A stretch of DNA of 64,000 nucleotides from Actinomycetota bacterium. Its GTDB lineage: Bacteria; Actinomycetota; Acidimicrobiia; Acidimicrobiales; JAJPHD01. The DNA lies in assembly GCA_021325455.1 (NCBI GenBank), contig JAJPHD010000001.1, positions 154,306-218,305 of the forward strand. Reading direction: 5' to 3'. Positions 26,457-36,269 of this stretch are shown piece after piece; positions within the stretch are counted from its first letter, which is position 1; the number at the start of each line of letters is the position of its first letter. The position numbers and the translations under genes were made by a program. Below the pieces are notes generated by a model. That model had not been told where the DNA came from and did no database searches. It saw only the letters and a program-made list of their open reading frames with translations.

Positions 26457-29400
26457 GTGGTGCTGGTGGTCCACAGATCGGAGCGGGCCGACCTCCTGGT
26501 CGACGCCCTCGGAGACCTGCTGCTCGAGCCTCTCGATGACCCCATGGCCCAGGAGGTGGTCGCTGTGCCCACCAGGGGGGTCGAGAGGTGGCTCACGCAG
26601 AGGCTGTCCCATCGCCTCGGTGCCGGGCCCGACCGGGGGGACGGCGTCTGCGCCAACCTGCACTTCCCCTTCCCGGGGAGCCTGATCGGAGCCGCCACCG
26701 CCCGGGCCTGCGGGTTCGATCCTGACTCCGACCCATGGCCCCCCGAGCGCTCCGTCTGGCCTCTGATCGACGTAGTCGACGCCCACCTGGACGACGAATG
26801 CCTCCTTCCCCTGGCCCGCCACCTCCGCAGCTCGTCGCCTTGCCCGTCCGAGCCCCCGGGCCCCCGGCGCTACCCGGCCCTACGCCACCTGGCCGACCTC
26901 TTCGACCAGTACTCCGTGCACCGGCCCCACATGATCCTGTCGTGGGCCGGGGGCTCCTACGAGGGCACTGGCAACGACGGGCGCCATCGCTGGCAGGCCG
27001 ACCTCTGGCGCCTGCTGCGGGACCGGATAGGCACGCCCAGCCCGGCGGAGCGGCTGGAGACGGCCGCCACCCGCCTGGCCGAGCGGCCCGACCTCGCCGA
27101 GCTGCCCGCCCGCATCTCCCTGTTCGGGTTGACCCGGCTACCGTCCAGCCACCTCCAGGTCCTTCAAGCCCTGGCCCGGGGGCGGGACGTGCACCTGTTC
27201 CTGCTCCACCCCTCTGCGGCGCTGTGGGAGAAAGTGGACGCCCTCCGGATGTCGCCCCGCCAGCTGGCTGGCCTGGCGCGCCAGGAGGACCCCACAGCGT
27301 GCCTTCCCTCCAACCCGCTGCTGCGCTCCTGGGGGCGGGACGCCCGGGAGATGCAGCTGGTGCTGGGGGCCCGAGACGTCGTCGCCGGCGAGCACCGGCC
27401 GGTGCCGCCAGGGGCCCCGACCCTGCTCGGGCTCATACAGGCCGACATCAGGGCCGACCGCCCGCCTCCGGGACCACCGGGGCCGGGGCAGGCGGACACC
27501 CGGCCCCTGCTGCGTCCCGATGACACCAGCCTGCGCATCCACTCGTGCCATGGCCGTTACCGGCAGGTCGAGGTCATGCGGGACGCCATCCTGCACCTGC
27601 TGGCCGACGATCCGAGCCTCGAGCCCCGCGACGTCATAGTCATGTGCCCTGACATCGAGGCCTTCGCCCCCCTCATCCATGCCGCCTTCGGTTCCGGGGA
27701 GGAGGCGGTGATGGGCACCGAGCCAGCTTCGGACGGCCGGCGCTTGCCCACCCTCAGGGTCCGCCTGGCAGACCGGTCCCTGCGCCAGACCAACCCCCTC
27801 CTGGCCGTGGCCGCCCACCTCCTGGAGCTCGCCGACGGCCGGGTCACCACCTCCCAGGTGCTGGACTTCGCCGCCCGCGAGCCCGTGAGCCGGCAGTTCG
27901 GCTTCGACGAGGAGGACCTGTCCCGCATCGAGGGATGGGTGGAGGCCGCCGGGATCCGCTGGGGCCTGGACGGGGACCACCGGGCCCGCTGGCACCTGGA
28001 AGGCCTGGATGCCAACACCTGGCGGGCGGGGATCGACCGGCTGGCCCTGGGGGTGGCCATGACCGAGGAGAGCCTGAGGCTGTTCGGGGAAGTCCTGCCC
28101 CTTGACGACGTGGCGAGCACGGAGGTCGACCTCGCCGGGCGGTTCATGGAGATGGTGGAGCGGCTGCGCGCCGCCGTCGGGGAGCTGAGCCGCCAGCGCC
28201 CGGTGGCAGAGTGGGTGGGCGCCCTGGAGCTCGCCACCGAGAGCCTGGCTGTAGCCGGCCCGGGGGAGAGGTGGCAGCACGAGCAGCTCCGCCGGGTCCT
28301 GGAGGAGGTGGTGGTGGAGTCGGGCGGAGGGGCGACCTGCCTGCAGCCCGCCGAGGTCCGCTCCCTCCTGGCGGCCCGCCTGCAGGGGCGTCCCACACGA
28401 GCCAACTTCCGCACCGGCGACCTGACCGTGTGCACCCTGGTCCCCATGCGCTCGGTCCCCCACCGCGTCGTGGGCCTGCTGGGCCTGGACGATGACTCCT
28501 TCCCCCGGCGCCGGGACCAGGACGGTGACGACCTGCTGCTGGCCCACCCGGTCGTGGGCGACCGGGATGCCCGCCGCGAGGACCGCCAGCTGCTCCTCGA
28601 TGCGGTCCTGGCTGCCACACAGCACCTCGTGATCACATACGAGGGCAGGGACCAGCGCCACAACCGGGAACGCCCCCCTGCCGTGCCGGTAGCCGAGCTC
28701 CTGGACACCGTGGACCGCACGGTGCGGCTGGAGGAGCCTGTCCCTGCTCGCCGAGCCGTGGTCGTCGAGCACCCCCTTCACCCCTTCGACCAGCGTAACT
28801 TCCTCCCCGGGGCCCTCAAGGTCCCCGGTCCCTGGGGCTACGACCCCGTGAACCTGGAGGGGGCGCGCCGGGCCGCCCGGCCCCGCCGGCCGAGGCCCCC
28901 CTTCCTGCCCCAGCCGCTCCGGCCCATGGCGAGCCCCGAGGTGAGCCTTCACTCCCTGGTGCGGTTCACGAAGCACCCCGTGAAGGAGTTCCTGCGGTCC
29001 CGGATCGGGGTCTACCCTTCCGAGAACAAGGAGCACGTCCGGGCGGCGGTGCCCCTGTCCCTGAACGCCCTCGAGGAATGGGGTGCGGGGGACCGGCTGC
29101 TGCAGGCCCGGCTGGAGGGCGTGGACATGGAGCGGGCCTGTGCCGCCGAGCGGGGCCGCGGGCTGCTGCCCCCCGGGGGCCTTGGCCAAGAGGTGCTGGA
29201 TCGTCTGGCCGGCAAGGTTGAGCCGCTGGTGGACAGGGTGCTCTCGCTCCCCTGCTCCCGGGTGGAGCCCACCTCCATGGACATACACGTCCCCCTCCCG
29301 GGCGGCCGCCTCCTGGTGGGAACGGTCGCCGGCGTCAGGGGAGGGACCCTCCTCCGGCCCCACTACGCCCGGTTGGGGCCCCAGCACCGACTGGACTCCT

Positions 29401-29903
29401 GGGTCCTCTTCCTGGCCCTCACCGCTGCCCATCCGGAGCTCGAGGTATCGGCCATCACCATCGGCAGGAGGGGTGGGAGGAGCTCGAAGTGCGACGCCGC
29501 CCGCCTGGGCCCGTTGCTGGGGGGACCCCGGGCCAGGCAGGCCCAGGCCCTGAAGGCCCTGGAGGATCTCGTGGACCTCTACGACCGGGGGCTACGCGAG
29601 CCGCTCCCCCTCTGCTGCAAGACCTCGGCCGCCTGGGCCGAGGCCCGCAGGGAGAGACGGGACCCCTGCCAGGACTGCTTGAAAGCATGGAGGTCCCAGG
29701 ACGGCCCGCCCGGTGAGAACCGGGATCCGGCCCATGTCCTGGTCTTCGGGGCCGGGGCCCCCCTGGACGCCCTGTGCCAGTCGTCGCCTCGGGACGATGA
29801 GGACGGGCCGGGATGGGCCATGGACGAGCACCACCGGTTCGGGCGGCTGGCCCGCCGGCTCTGGGACCCGCTCCTCGAGGTCGAGAAGCGGGAAAGCCTC
29901 TGA
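26457..29903 (+). CDS. recC: Exodeoxyribonuclease V subunit gamma (RecC)
   Basis: RecC is the scaffold and Chi-scanning subunit of RecBCD, with a dead helicase and nuclease fold. The product is about 1148 residues. Typical N-terminus: VHRSERADLLVDAL, EVVAVPTRGVERWLTQRLS; later SIHSCHGRYRQVEVMRDAIL (in part), MPMRSVPHRVVGLLGL-type block and the C-terminal region with FGRLARRLWDPLL. The longest frame begins at TTG 26451, but that codon sits in a TAATCT -10 box (26446-26451), so the GTG at 26457 or 26460 is the likelier, leaderless start. Its stop shares one base with the recB ATG. Confidence 0.92.
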   Translation: MVLVVHRSERADLLVDALGDLLLEPLDDPMAQEVVAVPTRGVERWLTQRLSHRLGAGPDRGDGVCANLHFPFPGSLIGAATARACGFDPDSDPWPPERSVWPLIDVVDAHLDDECLLPLARHLRSSSPCPSEPPGPRRYPALRHLADLFDQYSVHRPHMILSWAGGSYEGTGNDGRHRWQADLWRLLRDRIGTPSPAERLETAATRLAERPDLAELPARISLFGLTRLPSSHLQVLQALARGRDVHLFLLHPSAALWEKVDALRMSPRQLAGLARQEDPTACLPSNPLLRSWGRDAREMQLVLGARDVVAGEHRPVPPGAPTLLGLIQADIRADRPPPGPPGPGQADTRPLLRPDDTSLRIHSCHGRYRQVEVMRDAILHLLADDPSLEPRDVIVMCPDIEAFAPLIHAAFGSGEEAVMGTEPASDGRRLPTLRVRLADRSLRQTNPLLAVAAHLLELADGRVTTSQVLDFAAREPVSRQFGFDEEDLSRIEGWVEAAGIRWGLDGDHRARWHLEGLDANTWRAGIDRLALGVAMTEESLRLFGEVLPLDDVASTEVDLAGRFMEMVERLRAAVGELSRQRPVAEWVGALELATESLAVAGPGERWQHEQLRRVLEEVVVESGGGATCLQPAEVRSLLAARLQGRPTRANFRTGDLTVCTLVPMRSVPHRVVGLLGLDDDSFPRRRDQDGDDLLLAHPVVGDRDARREDRQLLLDAVLAATQHLVITYEGRDQRHNRERPPAVPVAELLDTVDRTVRLEEPVPARRAVVVEHPLHPFDQRNFLPGALKVPGPWGYDPVNLEGARRAARPRRPRPPFLPQPLRPMASPEVSLHSLVRFTKHPVKEFLRSRIGVYPSENKEHVRAAVPLSLNALEEWGAGDRLLQARLEGVDMERACAAERGRGLLPPGGLGQEVLDRLAGKVEPLVDRVLSLPCSRVEPTSMDIHVPLPGGRLLVGTVAGVRGGTLLRPHYARLGPQHRLDSWVLFLALTAAHPELEVSAITIGRRGGRSSKCDAARLGPLLGGPRARQAQALKALEDLVDLYDRGLREPLPLCCKTSAAWAEARRERRDPCQDCLKAWRSQDGPPGENRDPAHVLVFGAGAPLDALCQSSPRDDEDGPGWAMDEHHRFGRLARRLWDPLLEVEKRESL

Positions 29904-32900
29904 TGGGCGGTCCTCCCGCACCCGACACCTCCGGCAGGGTCCAATCCCCACCCCGAGCTGAGCCCCTGCCCTTCGACCTGTGCGGGTCGCTGCCCGGTCC
30001 CGGCATAACCCTGCTCGAGGCCAGCGCCGGGACGGGCAAGACATTCACCGTCACCTCCCTGGTGACCAGGCTGGTGGCCGAGGGGCACTGCCTCCTATCG
30101 GAGATCCTGGCCATCACCTTCACCCGGATGGCAACAAGCGAGCTGCGTGACCGGGTGCGGGCCCACCTGGCCTCGGCCGAGACGGCACTGGCGTCGTTCC
30201 TGGACGGAGGGGCCCGGACCCCGCCAGGGGACCGGGTGCTCGCCCTTTTGGCCACTGGCGACCGGGCTCAGGTCCGGGACCGGCACCGGCGCCTCGCCGA
30301 CGCCCTGGCCACCTTCGATGAGGCCACCATCACCACCACGCACGGCTTCTGCCACCTGGTCCTGTCCGGGCTGGGGGTGACCGGCAACCTGGCAACCGGA
30401 GCCGAGCTGACGGAGGATGCGGCTGACATGGTGGAGGAGGTCATTGACGACCTCCTCCTGCGCCGTCTCCTCAGGCACGGGAGCCCACCCTTCTCGAGGG
30501 AGGAGGCCGCAGACGCCGTGAGGGCCGCTCTCGGGAACCCCGATGCCCTCCTCGATCCCCCGCCCTCCGAGAGCCGCTCCGGGCTCCTGCGGCGCTTGGC
30601 CGAGAAGGCCCGGGCCGAGGTCTCCCTCCGCCTCCTCGAGGCCAACCTCCTTACCTACGACGACCTCCTCGTCCGCCTGGAGGCCTCGCTCGCAGACCCG
30701 GCCAGCAAGGAGGCCGCCTGTAGGCTCCTTCGGGAGCGCTACCGGGTGGTGCTGGTGGACGAGTTCCAGGACACCGATCCCATCCAGTGGAGCATCCTGA
30801 AGGCTGCCTTCGGCTCGGGCCAGACCACCCTGGTCCTGATCGGGGACCCGAAGCAGGCCATCTTCGCCTTCCGGGGGGCTGACGTGTTCGCCTACCTGGA
30901 GGCGGGCCGGTGCGCCCGGCACCGCTTCACGCTCGTGGAGAACTGGCGCAGCGACCAGGCCCTCCTCGATGCCTGCGACCGGGTCCTCAGCCCCCTGCTC
31001 CTCGGCCATCCTGAGATCCCGTACCGGACCGTGCGGGCCAGCGAGGATCACCAGGCCTCCGGCCTGGAAGGGGCCCCCGTGGCCGCCGCCCTGCGGGTCA
31101 GGGTGGTCTTCGCCGCCGACCACCGGCTGCCCGTCACGCCCAAGCAGCAGCAACCAAGCAAGACGGCCGTCGTCGACTGGGTGGCCCGCGACCTGGCCCG
31201 CGACGTGGTCGAGCTGCTGGACTCCGATGCCCGGCTGGTGCGCCGGGACCCCGATGGCAGGGCCCCGCCAGGGCGGGCACTGCTCCCCGGGGACGTGGCC
31301 GTCCTAGTCAGGCAGAATAGGCACGCCCTCCGCGTGCAGGAGGCCCTCCTGGCCGCCGGGGTGCCGGCCGTGGTGAGCGGCACCGACAGCGTGTTCGCCA
31401 CCTCCAGCGCCCAACAGTGGCTCGTGGTGCTGGAGGCCCTGGAGCAACCGGGGGACCGGGCCCGGGCCGCCGCCGCCGCCCTGACCCCCTTCCTGGGCTT
31501 GACAGCAGAGCAACTGGCCGCTGCCGAGGCCTCGACCTGGGAGGAGCTGTACCGCCGCCTCCACCTGTGGTCCGACGTCCTGCGCCAGCGGGGGGTTGCC
31601 TCCCTCATGCGGGCCATGTCCCTGGAAGGTGGCCTCACCCCCCGCCTGCTCGAGCTTGACGTCGGTGAGCGTGAGCTCACGGACCTCAACCATGTGGGCG
31701 AGCTGCTCCACGCCGAGGCCTCCGCCCACCAGCTGGGGGCCCCGGCCCTTCGGGCCTGGCTGGCCGGGCGCATCACCCGGGCAGGGAAGGAGGCCACCGA
31801 CGCCGAGGAGCGCAGTCGGCGGACCGAGTCCGACGCAGAGGCCGTGCAGGTGCTCACGGTCCACCGGGCCAAGGGGCTCGAGTTCCCGGTCGTCTACTGC
31901 CCCTATCTGTGGGAGCAGCCCGCCTGGAGGGGCAAGGGGAAGCCCGTCCTCTTCCACGACCCCGATGACGAGCGGCGCCACCTCGACCTCGGCGGGGGGG
32001 ATACCAGCAACGACCACCCGTCTCCCCAGGAGCTGTCCTTGACCGAGGAGCGCGGCGAGGACCTGCGCCTCCTCTACGTGGCGCTCACCCGTGCCCGCCA
32101 CCAGGTGGTGATCTGGTGGGCAAGGACCGGGGAAGCCCCTTACTCACCTCTGGGGCGCCTGCTCACCGCCCGCGACCAGGACGGCAGCGTCAAGACCAGG
32201 GGGAAGGTGCCCAAGGACGGCGAGGTGTGGGACCTGGTCACCAAGTGGGCCCAGGAGTCGGCGGGTGGCATCAGCGCCGAGCGATGCGCCCCGCTCCCAT
32301 CTACCCCACCCAGGCTCGGTGGCACCTCGAGCACCTCGAGGGACGAAGCCCGTGGGCGCCTGGAGGCAGCCCGTCTCGGACGCAGGCTCGACCTCAGCTG
32401 GAGACGCACCTCGTACAGCGGTATCACCGCCCCCTACCACGAGGGCATGATCATCGGGAGCGAGCCCGAGGACCCCCTCCTCACCGACGAGCCGGACGCC
32501 GATGGCGCCCCTCCAGCGCCCGCTCCGGTAACGGCTGGTCCTGAAGACCAGCAGGTCCAGCTCCGGAGCACCCGGTGCCTGCTCGCTGACCTGAAGGGGG
32601 GGAGGGAGGTCGGCTCCTTCGTGCACCGGGTGCTGGAGCAGGTCGATTTCGCTGCTCCCCACCTTCAGGCCGAGCTGGTGGCGGCCATCGCCACTGAGCA
32701 CGGCCGCAGGCCCGTGCAGCTCCGACGCCAGCCGGCGGGCCCCGAGGGCATGCCCGCCCCCCCAGCAGGCCAGGACACGGACCTGGAGGGCTCCCCTCCG
32801 GGCCCCACGGGCATGCTGGCGGCCGGACTGGCCGCCGCCATAGAGACACCCCTCGGCGACCTGGCAGGCGGGGTGCGGCTCCGGGACCTGGCCCGTGGCG

Positions 32901-33493
32901 ACCGCCTCGACGAGATGGGCTTCGAGCTTCCGGTGGTCGGAGGTGACGATCCCCGGGCAGCCCTGGCCACGGCCGACATGGCCCACCTCCTCTCCCGGCA
33001 CCTCGGGCCCGGGAGCTCTCTACAGGACTACCCCCGTCGCCTGGCGGACCCCGTCCTGGCCAGCCAGCTCCGAGGGTACCTGACGGGCAGCCTGGACCTG
33101 GTCTTCCGCCTGCGTCGCCCCGGGCAGGCCCAGCGGTTCTACGTCGTCGACTACAAGACCAACTGGCTGGGCGAAGAGGGCGCCCCCCTGAGCGCCTGGC
33201 ACTACCGGCCGGCAGCCCTGGAGGCCGAGATGCAAAGGGCCCACTACCCCCTCCAGGCTCTCCTCTACCTGGTTGCCCTGCACCGCTACCTCCGGTGGCG
33301 CCTCCCCGGGTACGACCCGGAGGCGAACCTGGGTGGGGTCCTCTACCTCTTCCTGCGGGGCATGCTCGGGCCCACCACTCCCGTCGTGGGAGGCCAGCCA
33401 TGCGGGGTCTTCTCCTGGAAGGTCCCTCCCCACCTGGTGGCTGACCTGTCCGACCTCATGGACAGGGGGGCCAGAGGAGACGGTCATCCATGA
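29903..33493 (+). CDS. recB: Exodeoxyribonuclease V subunit beta (RecB)
   Basis: RecB is the 3'-5' helicase and the nuclease of RecBCD, acting on double-strand ends. The 1196-residue protein has Walker A EASAGTGKTFTV (residues 39-50), motif II VLVDEFQDTDPIQW, the UvrD-type RAKGLEFPVVYCP block and a C-terminal nuclease domain with GSLDLVF ... VVDYKTNWLG, where D1083 and K1085 match the catalytic Asp/Lys of the E. coli enzyme. Start and stop are both in overlaps with recC (TGATG) and recD (ATGA). It is near the normal length, and all domains appear intact. Confidence 0.95.
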   Translation: MGGPPAPDTSGRVQSPPRAEPLPFDLCGSLPGPGITLLEASAGTGKTFTVTSLVTRLVAEGHCLLSEILAITFTRMATSELRDRVRAHLASAETALASFLDGGARTPPGDRVLALLATGDRAQVRDRHRRLADALATFDEATITTTHGFCHLVLSGLGVTGNLATGAELTEDAADMVEEVIDDLLLRRLLRHGSPPFSREEAADAVRAALGNPDALLDPPPSESRSGLLRRLAEKARAEVSLRLLEANLLTYDDLLVRLEASLADPASKEAACRLLRERYRVVLVDEFQDTDPIQWSILKAAFGSGQTTLVLIGDPKQAIFAFRGADVFAYLEAGRCARHRFTLVENWRSDQALLDACDRVLSPLLLGHPEIPYRTVRASEDHQASGLEGAPVAAALRVRVVFAADHRLPVTPKQQQPSKTAVVDWVARDLARDVVELLDSDARLVRRDPDGRAPPGRALLPGDVAVLVRQNRHALRVQEALLAAGVPAVVSGTDSVFATSSAQQWLVVLEALEQPGDRARAAAAALTPFLGLTAEQLAAAEASTWEELYRRLHLWSDVLRQRGVASLMRAMSLEGGLTPRLLELDVGERELTDLNHVGELLHAEASAHQLGAPALRAWLAGRITRAGKEATDAEERSRRTESDAEAVQVLTVHRAKGLEFPVVYCPYLWEQPAWRGKGKPVLFHDPDDERRHLDLGGGDTSNDHPSPQELSLTEERGEDLRLLYVALTRARHQVVIWWARTGEAPYSPLGRLLTARDQDGSVKTRGKVPKDGEVWDLVTKWAQESAGGISAERCAPLPSTPPRLGGTSSTSRDEARGRLEAARLGRRLDLSWRRTSYSGITAPYHEGMIIGSEPEDPLLTDEPDADGAPPAPAPVTAGPEDQQVQLRSTRCLLADLKGGREVGSFVHRVLEQVDFAAPHLQAELVAAIATEHGRRPVQLRRQPAGPEGMPAPPAGQDTDLEGSPPGPTGMLAAGLAAAIETPLGDLAGGVRLRDLARGDRLDEMGFELPVVGGDDPRAALATADMAHLLSRHLGPGSSLQDYPRRLADPVLASQLRGYLTGSLDLVFRLRRPGQAQRFYVVDYKTNWLGEEGAPLSAWHYRPAALEAEMQRAHYPLQALLYLVALHRYLRWRLPGYDPEANLGGVLYLFLRGMLGPTTPVVGGQPCGVFSWKVPPHLVADLSDLMDRGARGDGHP

Positions 33494-35412
33494 CCACCAG
33501 CTCAGGCGCCCTCAGCGACCCCGAGGCGGCCGAGAGGGGTGCCGGCGTCGCCCTCGGGCTGCCCCCCCAGGACCCGCTCGGTGCCTTCAACCGGGCCGGT
33601 GTCCTCAGCCCCGCCGACGTGCACGTCGCCGGCAGCCTGGGGCGCCTCGGGCACGAGAGCTGCCCGGACGTCCTCCTGGCTGTGGCCCTGGCCGTGCGCG
33701 CCCCGCGCCTCGGCCACGTTCACGTCGACCTGGCCACCGTACGCCTCACGGCCATCGCCGGCGACGAGGAGGACGGGGACTTGGCCTCCCTGCCCTGGCC
33801 CGACCCCACCAGGTGGCTGGCCCGGGTCCGGGCCAGCCCCCTGGTGGCCGGCGAGCAGGGACCGGACGACCGCCCCCTCCGCCTGGTCGGCACCGCCCTC
33901 TACCTGGACCGTCACTGGAGGGACGAGGTGGCGGTGGCCGCCGACATCCTGGCCCGGGTGGGCTCGGGGCCCCTCCCGGCCCAGGACCAAGCCCTTTCCC
34001 CGGGCCTGGCCCGCCTCTTCCCCGAACCCGACAGCGGCGAGCAGAGGGATGCCGTGGAATCGGCCGTCCGGCTCCACTTCTCCGTCATCGCCGGCGGGCC
34101 GGGAACCGGCAAGACCACCACCGTCGCCAGGCTGCTGGCCCTCCTGGGCGAGCAGTGGCCCGGTTCCCGCCCGCCCCGGGTCGCCCTTGCCGCTCCCACA
34201 GCCAAGGCGGCAGCCCGCATGGAAGAGGCGATATACGCCGAGGCCTGCCGTATGGACACCCTCCCTCAGGTTCGTTCCTGGCTGGCCTCGCTCAGGGCCT
34301 CCACCCTGCACCGCCTGCTGGGTCCGGACCCCCGAAGGCCCAACCGGTTCCGCCACAACCGGCGCAACCACCTCCCCCATGACGTGGTCATCGTGGACGA
34401 GGCCTCCATGGTCGCCCTCTGGCTCATGGCCAGGCTGGTTGAAGCGGTGCGCCCCGGGGCCCGTCTGGTGCTTGTCGGTGACCCCGGGCAGCTGGCCTCG
34501 GTCGAGGCGGGCGCCGTGCTCGGGGACGTGGTGGGCCCGGCCCTGGGAGGCAGCCCCGGGGGAGGGCCGCCGCCACCTCCCGAACCTGACCCGCCTGGCC
34601 ACAGCGGGAAGCGCCGGGCTCGGCCCGGCATCGCCACCAGCATCTCCATGCTCCGGGTCAACCACCGCTCCCGTGGGACCCTGGCTGAGCTGTCTTCCGC
34701 CATCCGGGCGGGCGACGAGGACGGGGTCGTGGCCACCCTTGCTTCCGGAGACCCCTCGGTCCGCTGGCTCCGGGTGGAGGTGGGCACTGCCGCCCCGACG
34801 GAGATGGCGCCTGTCCTCGACGCCGCCGCCGCTCACGCCACGCCCATGCTGGCCGCTGCTCGAGCCGGAGACGGGCAGCGCGCCCTGGAGGAGCTGGGAC
34901 GGTTCCGCCTGCTGTGCGCCCACCGGCGAGGGCCCACCGGGGCATCCACCTGGAGCACGAGGATCGAGGAACGGCTGGCGGAGACCGTCGACTGGCTGCC
35001 CCCCCAGGGCCCCTGGTACGTGGGGCGGCCCCTCATCGTGACCGTCAACGACTACAGCCTGGGCCTCTTCAACGGGGACTGCGGGTTGGTGGTGGCCGGG
35101 GCCCGGGGCATGGAGGCGGCGTTCCGCCAGGGCAGCTCGGTCGTAAGCGTCAGCCCCTTCCGGCTCCTCAACGTCGACACAGTCTTTGCCATGACCATCC
35201 ACAAGTCCCAGGGCTCGGAGTTCGACGAGACGGCCGTGCTCCTCCCCGGGCCGGCCTCCCGCCTCCTCACCCGTGAGCTCCTCCTGACCGCCACCACCCG
35301 GGCCCGCCAGCGCCTGATCCTGGCCGGCACCGAGGAGGCCGTCCGGGCCGCGGTGCGCCGGCCCATCGCCAGAGCGTCGGGCCTGACCAGGCGCCTCTGG
35401 GGCGAGGCTTGA
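33490..35412 (+). CDS. recD: Exodeoxyribonuclease V subunit alpha (RecD)
   Basis: RecD is the 5'-3' helicase motor of RecBCD. The 640-residue protein has Walker A AGGPGTGKTTTV (about 201-212), TAKAAARM (motif Ia), DEASMV (motif II), GDPGQLASVEAG (motif III), a Gly/Pro-rich insertion near residues 350-375, and the C-terminal MTIHKSQGSEFDE plus TTRARQRL motifs of the 1B family. The ATG at 33490 overlaps the recB stop. RecC-RecB-RecD as a tight three-gene operon is the usual order. Confidence 0.95.
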   Translation: MTTSSGALSDPEAAERGAGVALGLPPQDPLGAFNRAGVLSPADVHVAGSLGRLGHESCPDVLLAVALAVRAPRLGHVHVDLATVRLTAIAGDEEDGDLASLPWPDPTRWLARVRASPLVAGEQGPDDRPLRLVGTALYLDRHWRDEVAVAADILARVGSGPLPAQDQALSPGLARLFPEPDSGEQRDAVESAVRLHFSVIAGGPGTGKTTTVARLLALLGEQWPGSRPPRVALAAPTAKAAARMEEAIYAEACRMDTLPQVRSWLASLRASTLHRLLGPDPRRPNRFRHNRRNHLPHDVVIVDEASMVALWLMARLVEAVRPGARLVLVGDPGQLASVEAGAVLGDVVGPALGGSPGGGPPPPPEPDPPGHSGKRRARPGIATSISMLRVNHRSRGTLAELSSAIRAGDEDGVVATLASGDPSVRWLRVEVGTAAPTEMAPVLDAAAAHATPMLAAARAGDGQRALEELGRFRLLCAHRRGPTGASTWSTRIEERLAETVDWLPPQGPWYVGRPLIVTVNDYSLGLFNGDCGLVVAGARGMEAAFRQGSSVVSVSPFRLLNVDTVFAMTIHKSQGSEFDETAVLLPGPASRLLTRELLLTATTRARQRLILAGTEEAVRAAVRRPIARASGLTRRLWGEA

Positions 35413-35423
35413 GGCTCGTCCCC

Positions 35424-36050
35424 GTGACGCGGACCGGCGCCTACCCCGGATCCTTCAACCCCCTCACCGTCGCCCACCTGTCCATCGCCGAGGCCGCCCG
35501 GGAGGAGCTCGACCTGGACCGGGTCGACCTGGTGGTGTCACGGGTGGCCCTGGCCAAGGAGCACGTCGAGCACCCCGCCCTCCACCACCGCCTGGGCGTT
35601 CTGCACCAGGCGGCCAGGCGCCTCCCCTGGCTGGGTGTCGTCCTGAGCGAAGCCCAGCTGGTGGTGGACCTGGCCGCCGGCTACGACGCGGTGATCCTGG
35701 GGGCGGACAAGTGGGCCCAGGTGCAGGACCCCGCCTTCTACGGCGGGTCCCGCCGGCGGCGGGACGAGGCCCTGGACCGCCTGCCCCTGGTGGCCCTGGC
35801 GAGAAGGGGCCCGCACCCGCTCCCCACTATGCCCGGGCGCGTGCACGTGCTCGAAGTGCCAGGAGCAGCAGGCATCTCCTCCACGGGGGCCCGGGCCGGC
35901 AGGACGCACTGGATGGCCCCCGAGGCGGCCGAGTTCGACCGCCTCACCGGCGCCTGGTCCGACCCCCCTCGCTACCGGCGCTGGCTGGCCGGCCACGGTC
36001 AGGGCGGCGATGAGGAGCCTCCCATCCGTCCACGGCGAGGTGATGCCTAG
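35424..36050 (+). CDS. NadD-like nucleotidyltransferase
   Basis: A protein of about 208 residues from the HIGH-motif nucleotidyltransferase superfamily. The ATP-binding start is GAYPGSFNPLTVAHL (TVAH in place of TxxH) and the late block GISSTGARAGR corresponds to the ISSTxxR of NadD/NMN adenylyltransferases; the middle has a VILGADKWAQVQDPAFYGG block. Whether it makes NAD is not certain, because housekeeping NadD is usually near rsfS/obgE. The start is unsure: TTG at 35409 overlaps the recD stop (TTGA), while GTG at 35424 has GAGG upstream and leaves a tighter N-terminus. Confidence 0.72.
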   Translation: MTRTGAYPGSFNPLTVAHLSIAEAAREELDLDRVDLVVSRVALAKEHVEHPALHHRLGVLHQAARRLPWLGVVLSEAQLVVDLAAGYDAVILGADKWAQVQDPAFYGGSRRRRDEALDRLPLVALARRGPHPLPTMPGRVHVLEVPGAAGISSTGARAGRTHWMAPEAAEFDRLTGAWSDPPRYRRWLAGHGQGGDEEPPIRPRRGDA

Positions 36051-36079
36051 GCCCCGGGCACCTGGCCAGGACGGGCGGG

Positions 36080-36162
36080 CGGAGGGAGAGGGATTCGAAC
36101 CCCCGGGGCTCTCGCCCAAGGCTTTTCAAGAGCCTCGCATTAGGCCGCTCTGCCATCCCTCC
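36080..36162 (-). tRNA. tRNA-Ser (anticodon TGA)
   Basis: Class II cloverleaf: acceptor GGAGGGA/TCCCTCC, anticodon loop CTTGAAA, a long variable arm (GGGCGAGAGCCC region) and T-arm with GGGGGTTCGAATCCC. Discriminator G fits serine. CCA is not encoded. Confidence 0.95.
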
Positions 36163-36269
36163 AGCCGGCCAGCCTACGCCACCCGCCCCTCCGCCACCGG
36201 CCGGGACCGGGATGGTTCCCACCCCCGGGGGCCGGGCAGGGGACCGGGAACGGGCAGGATAGTGGGGTC

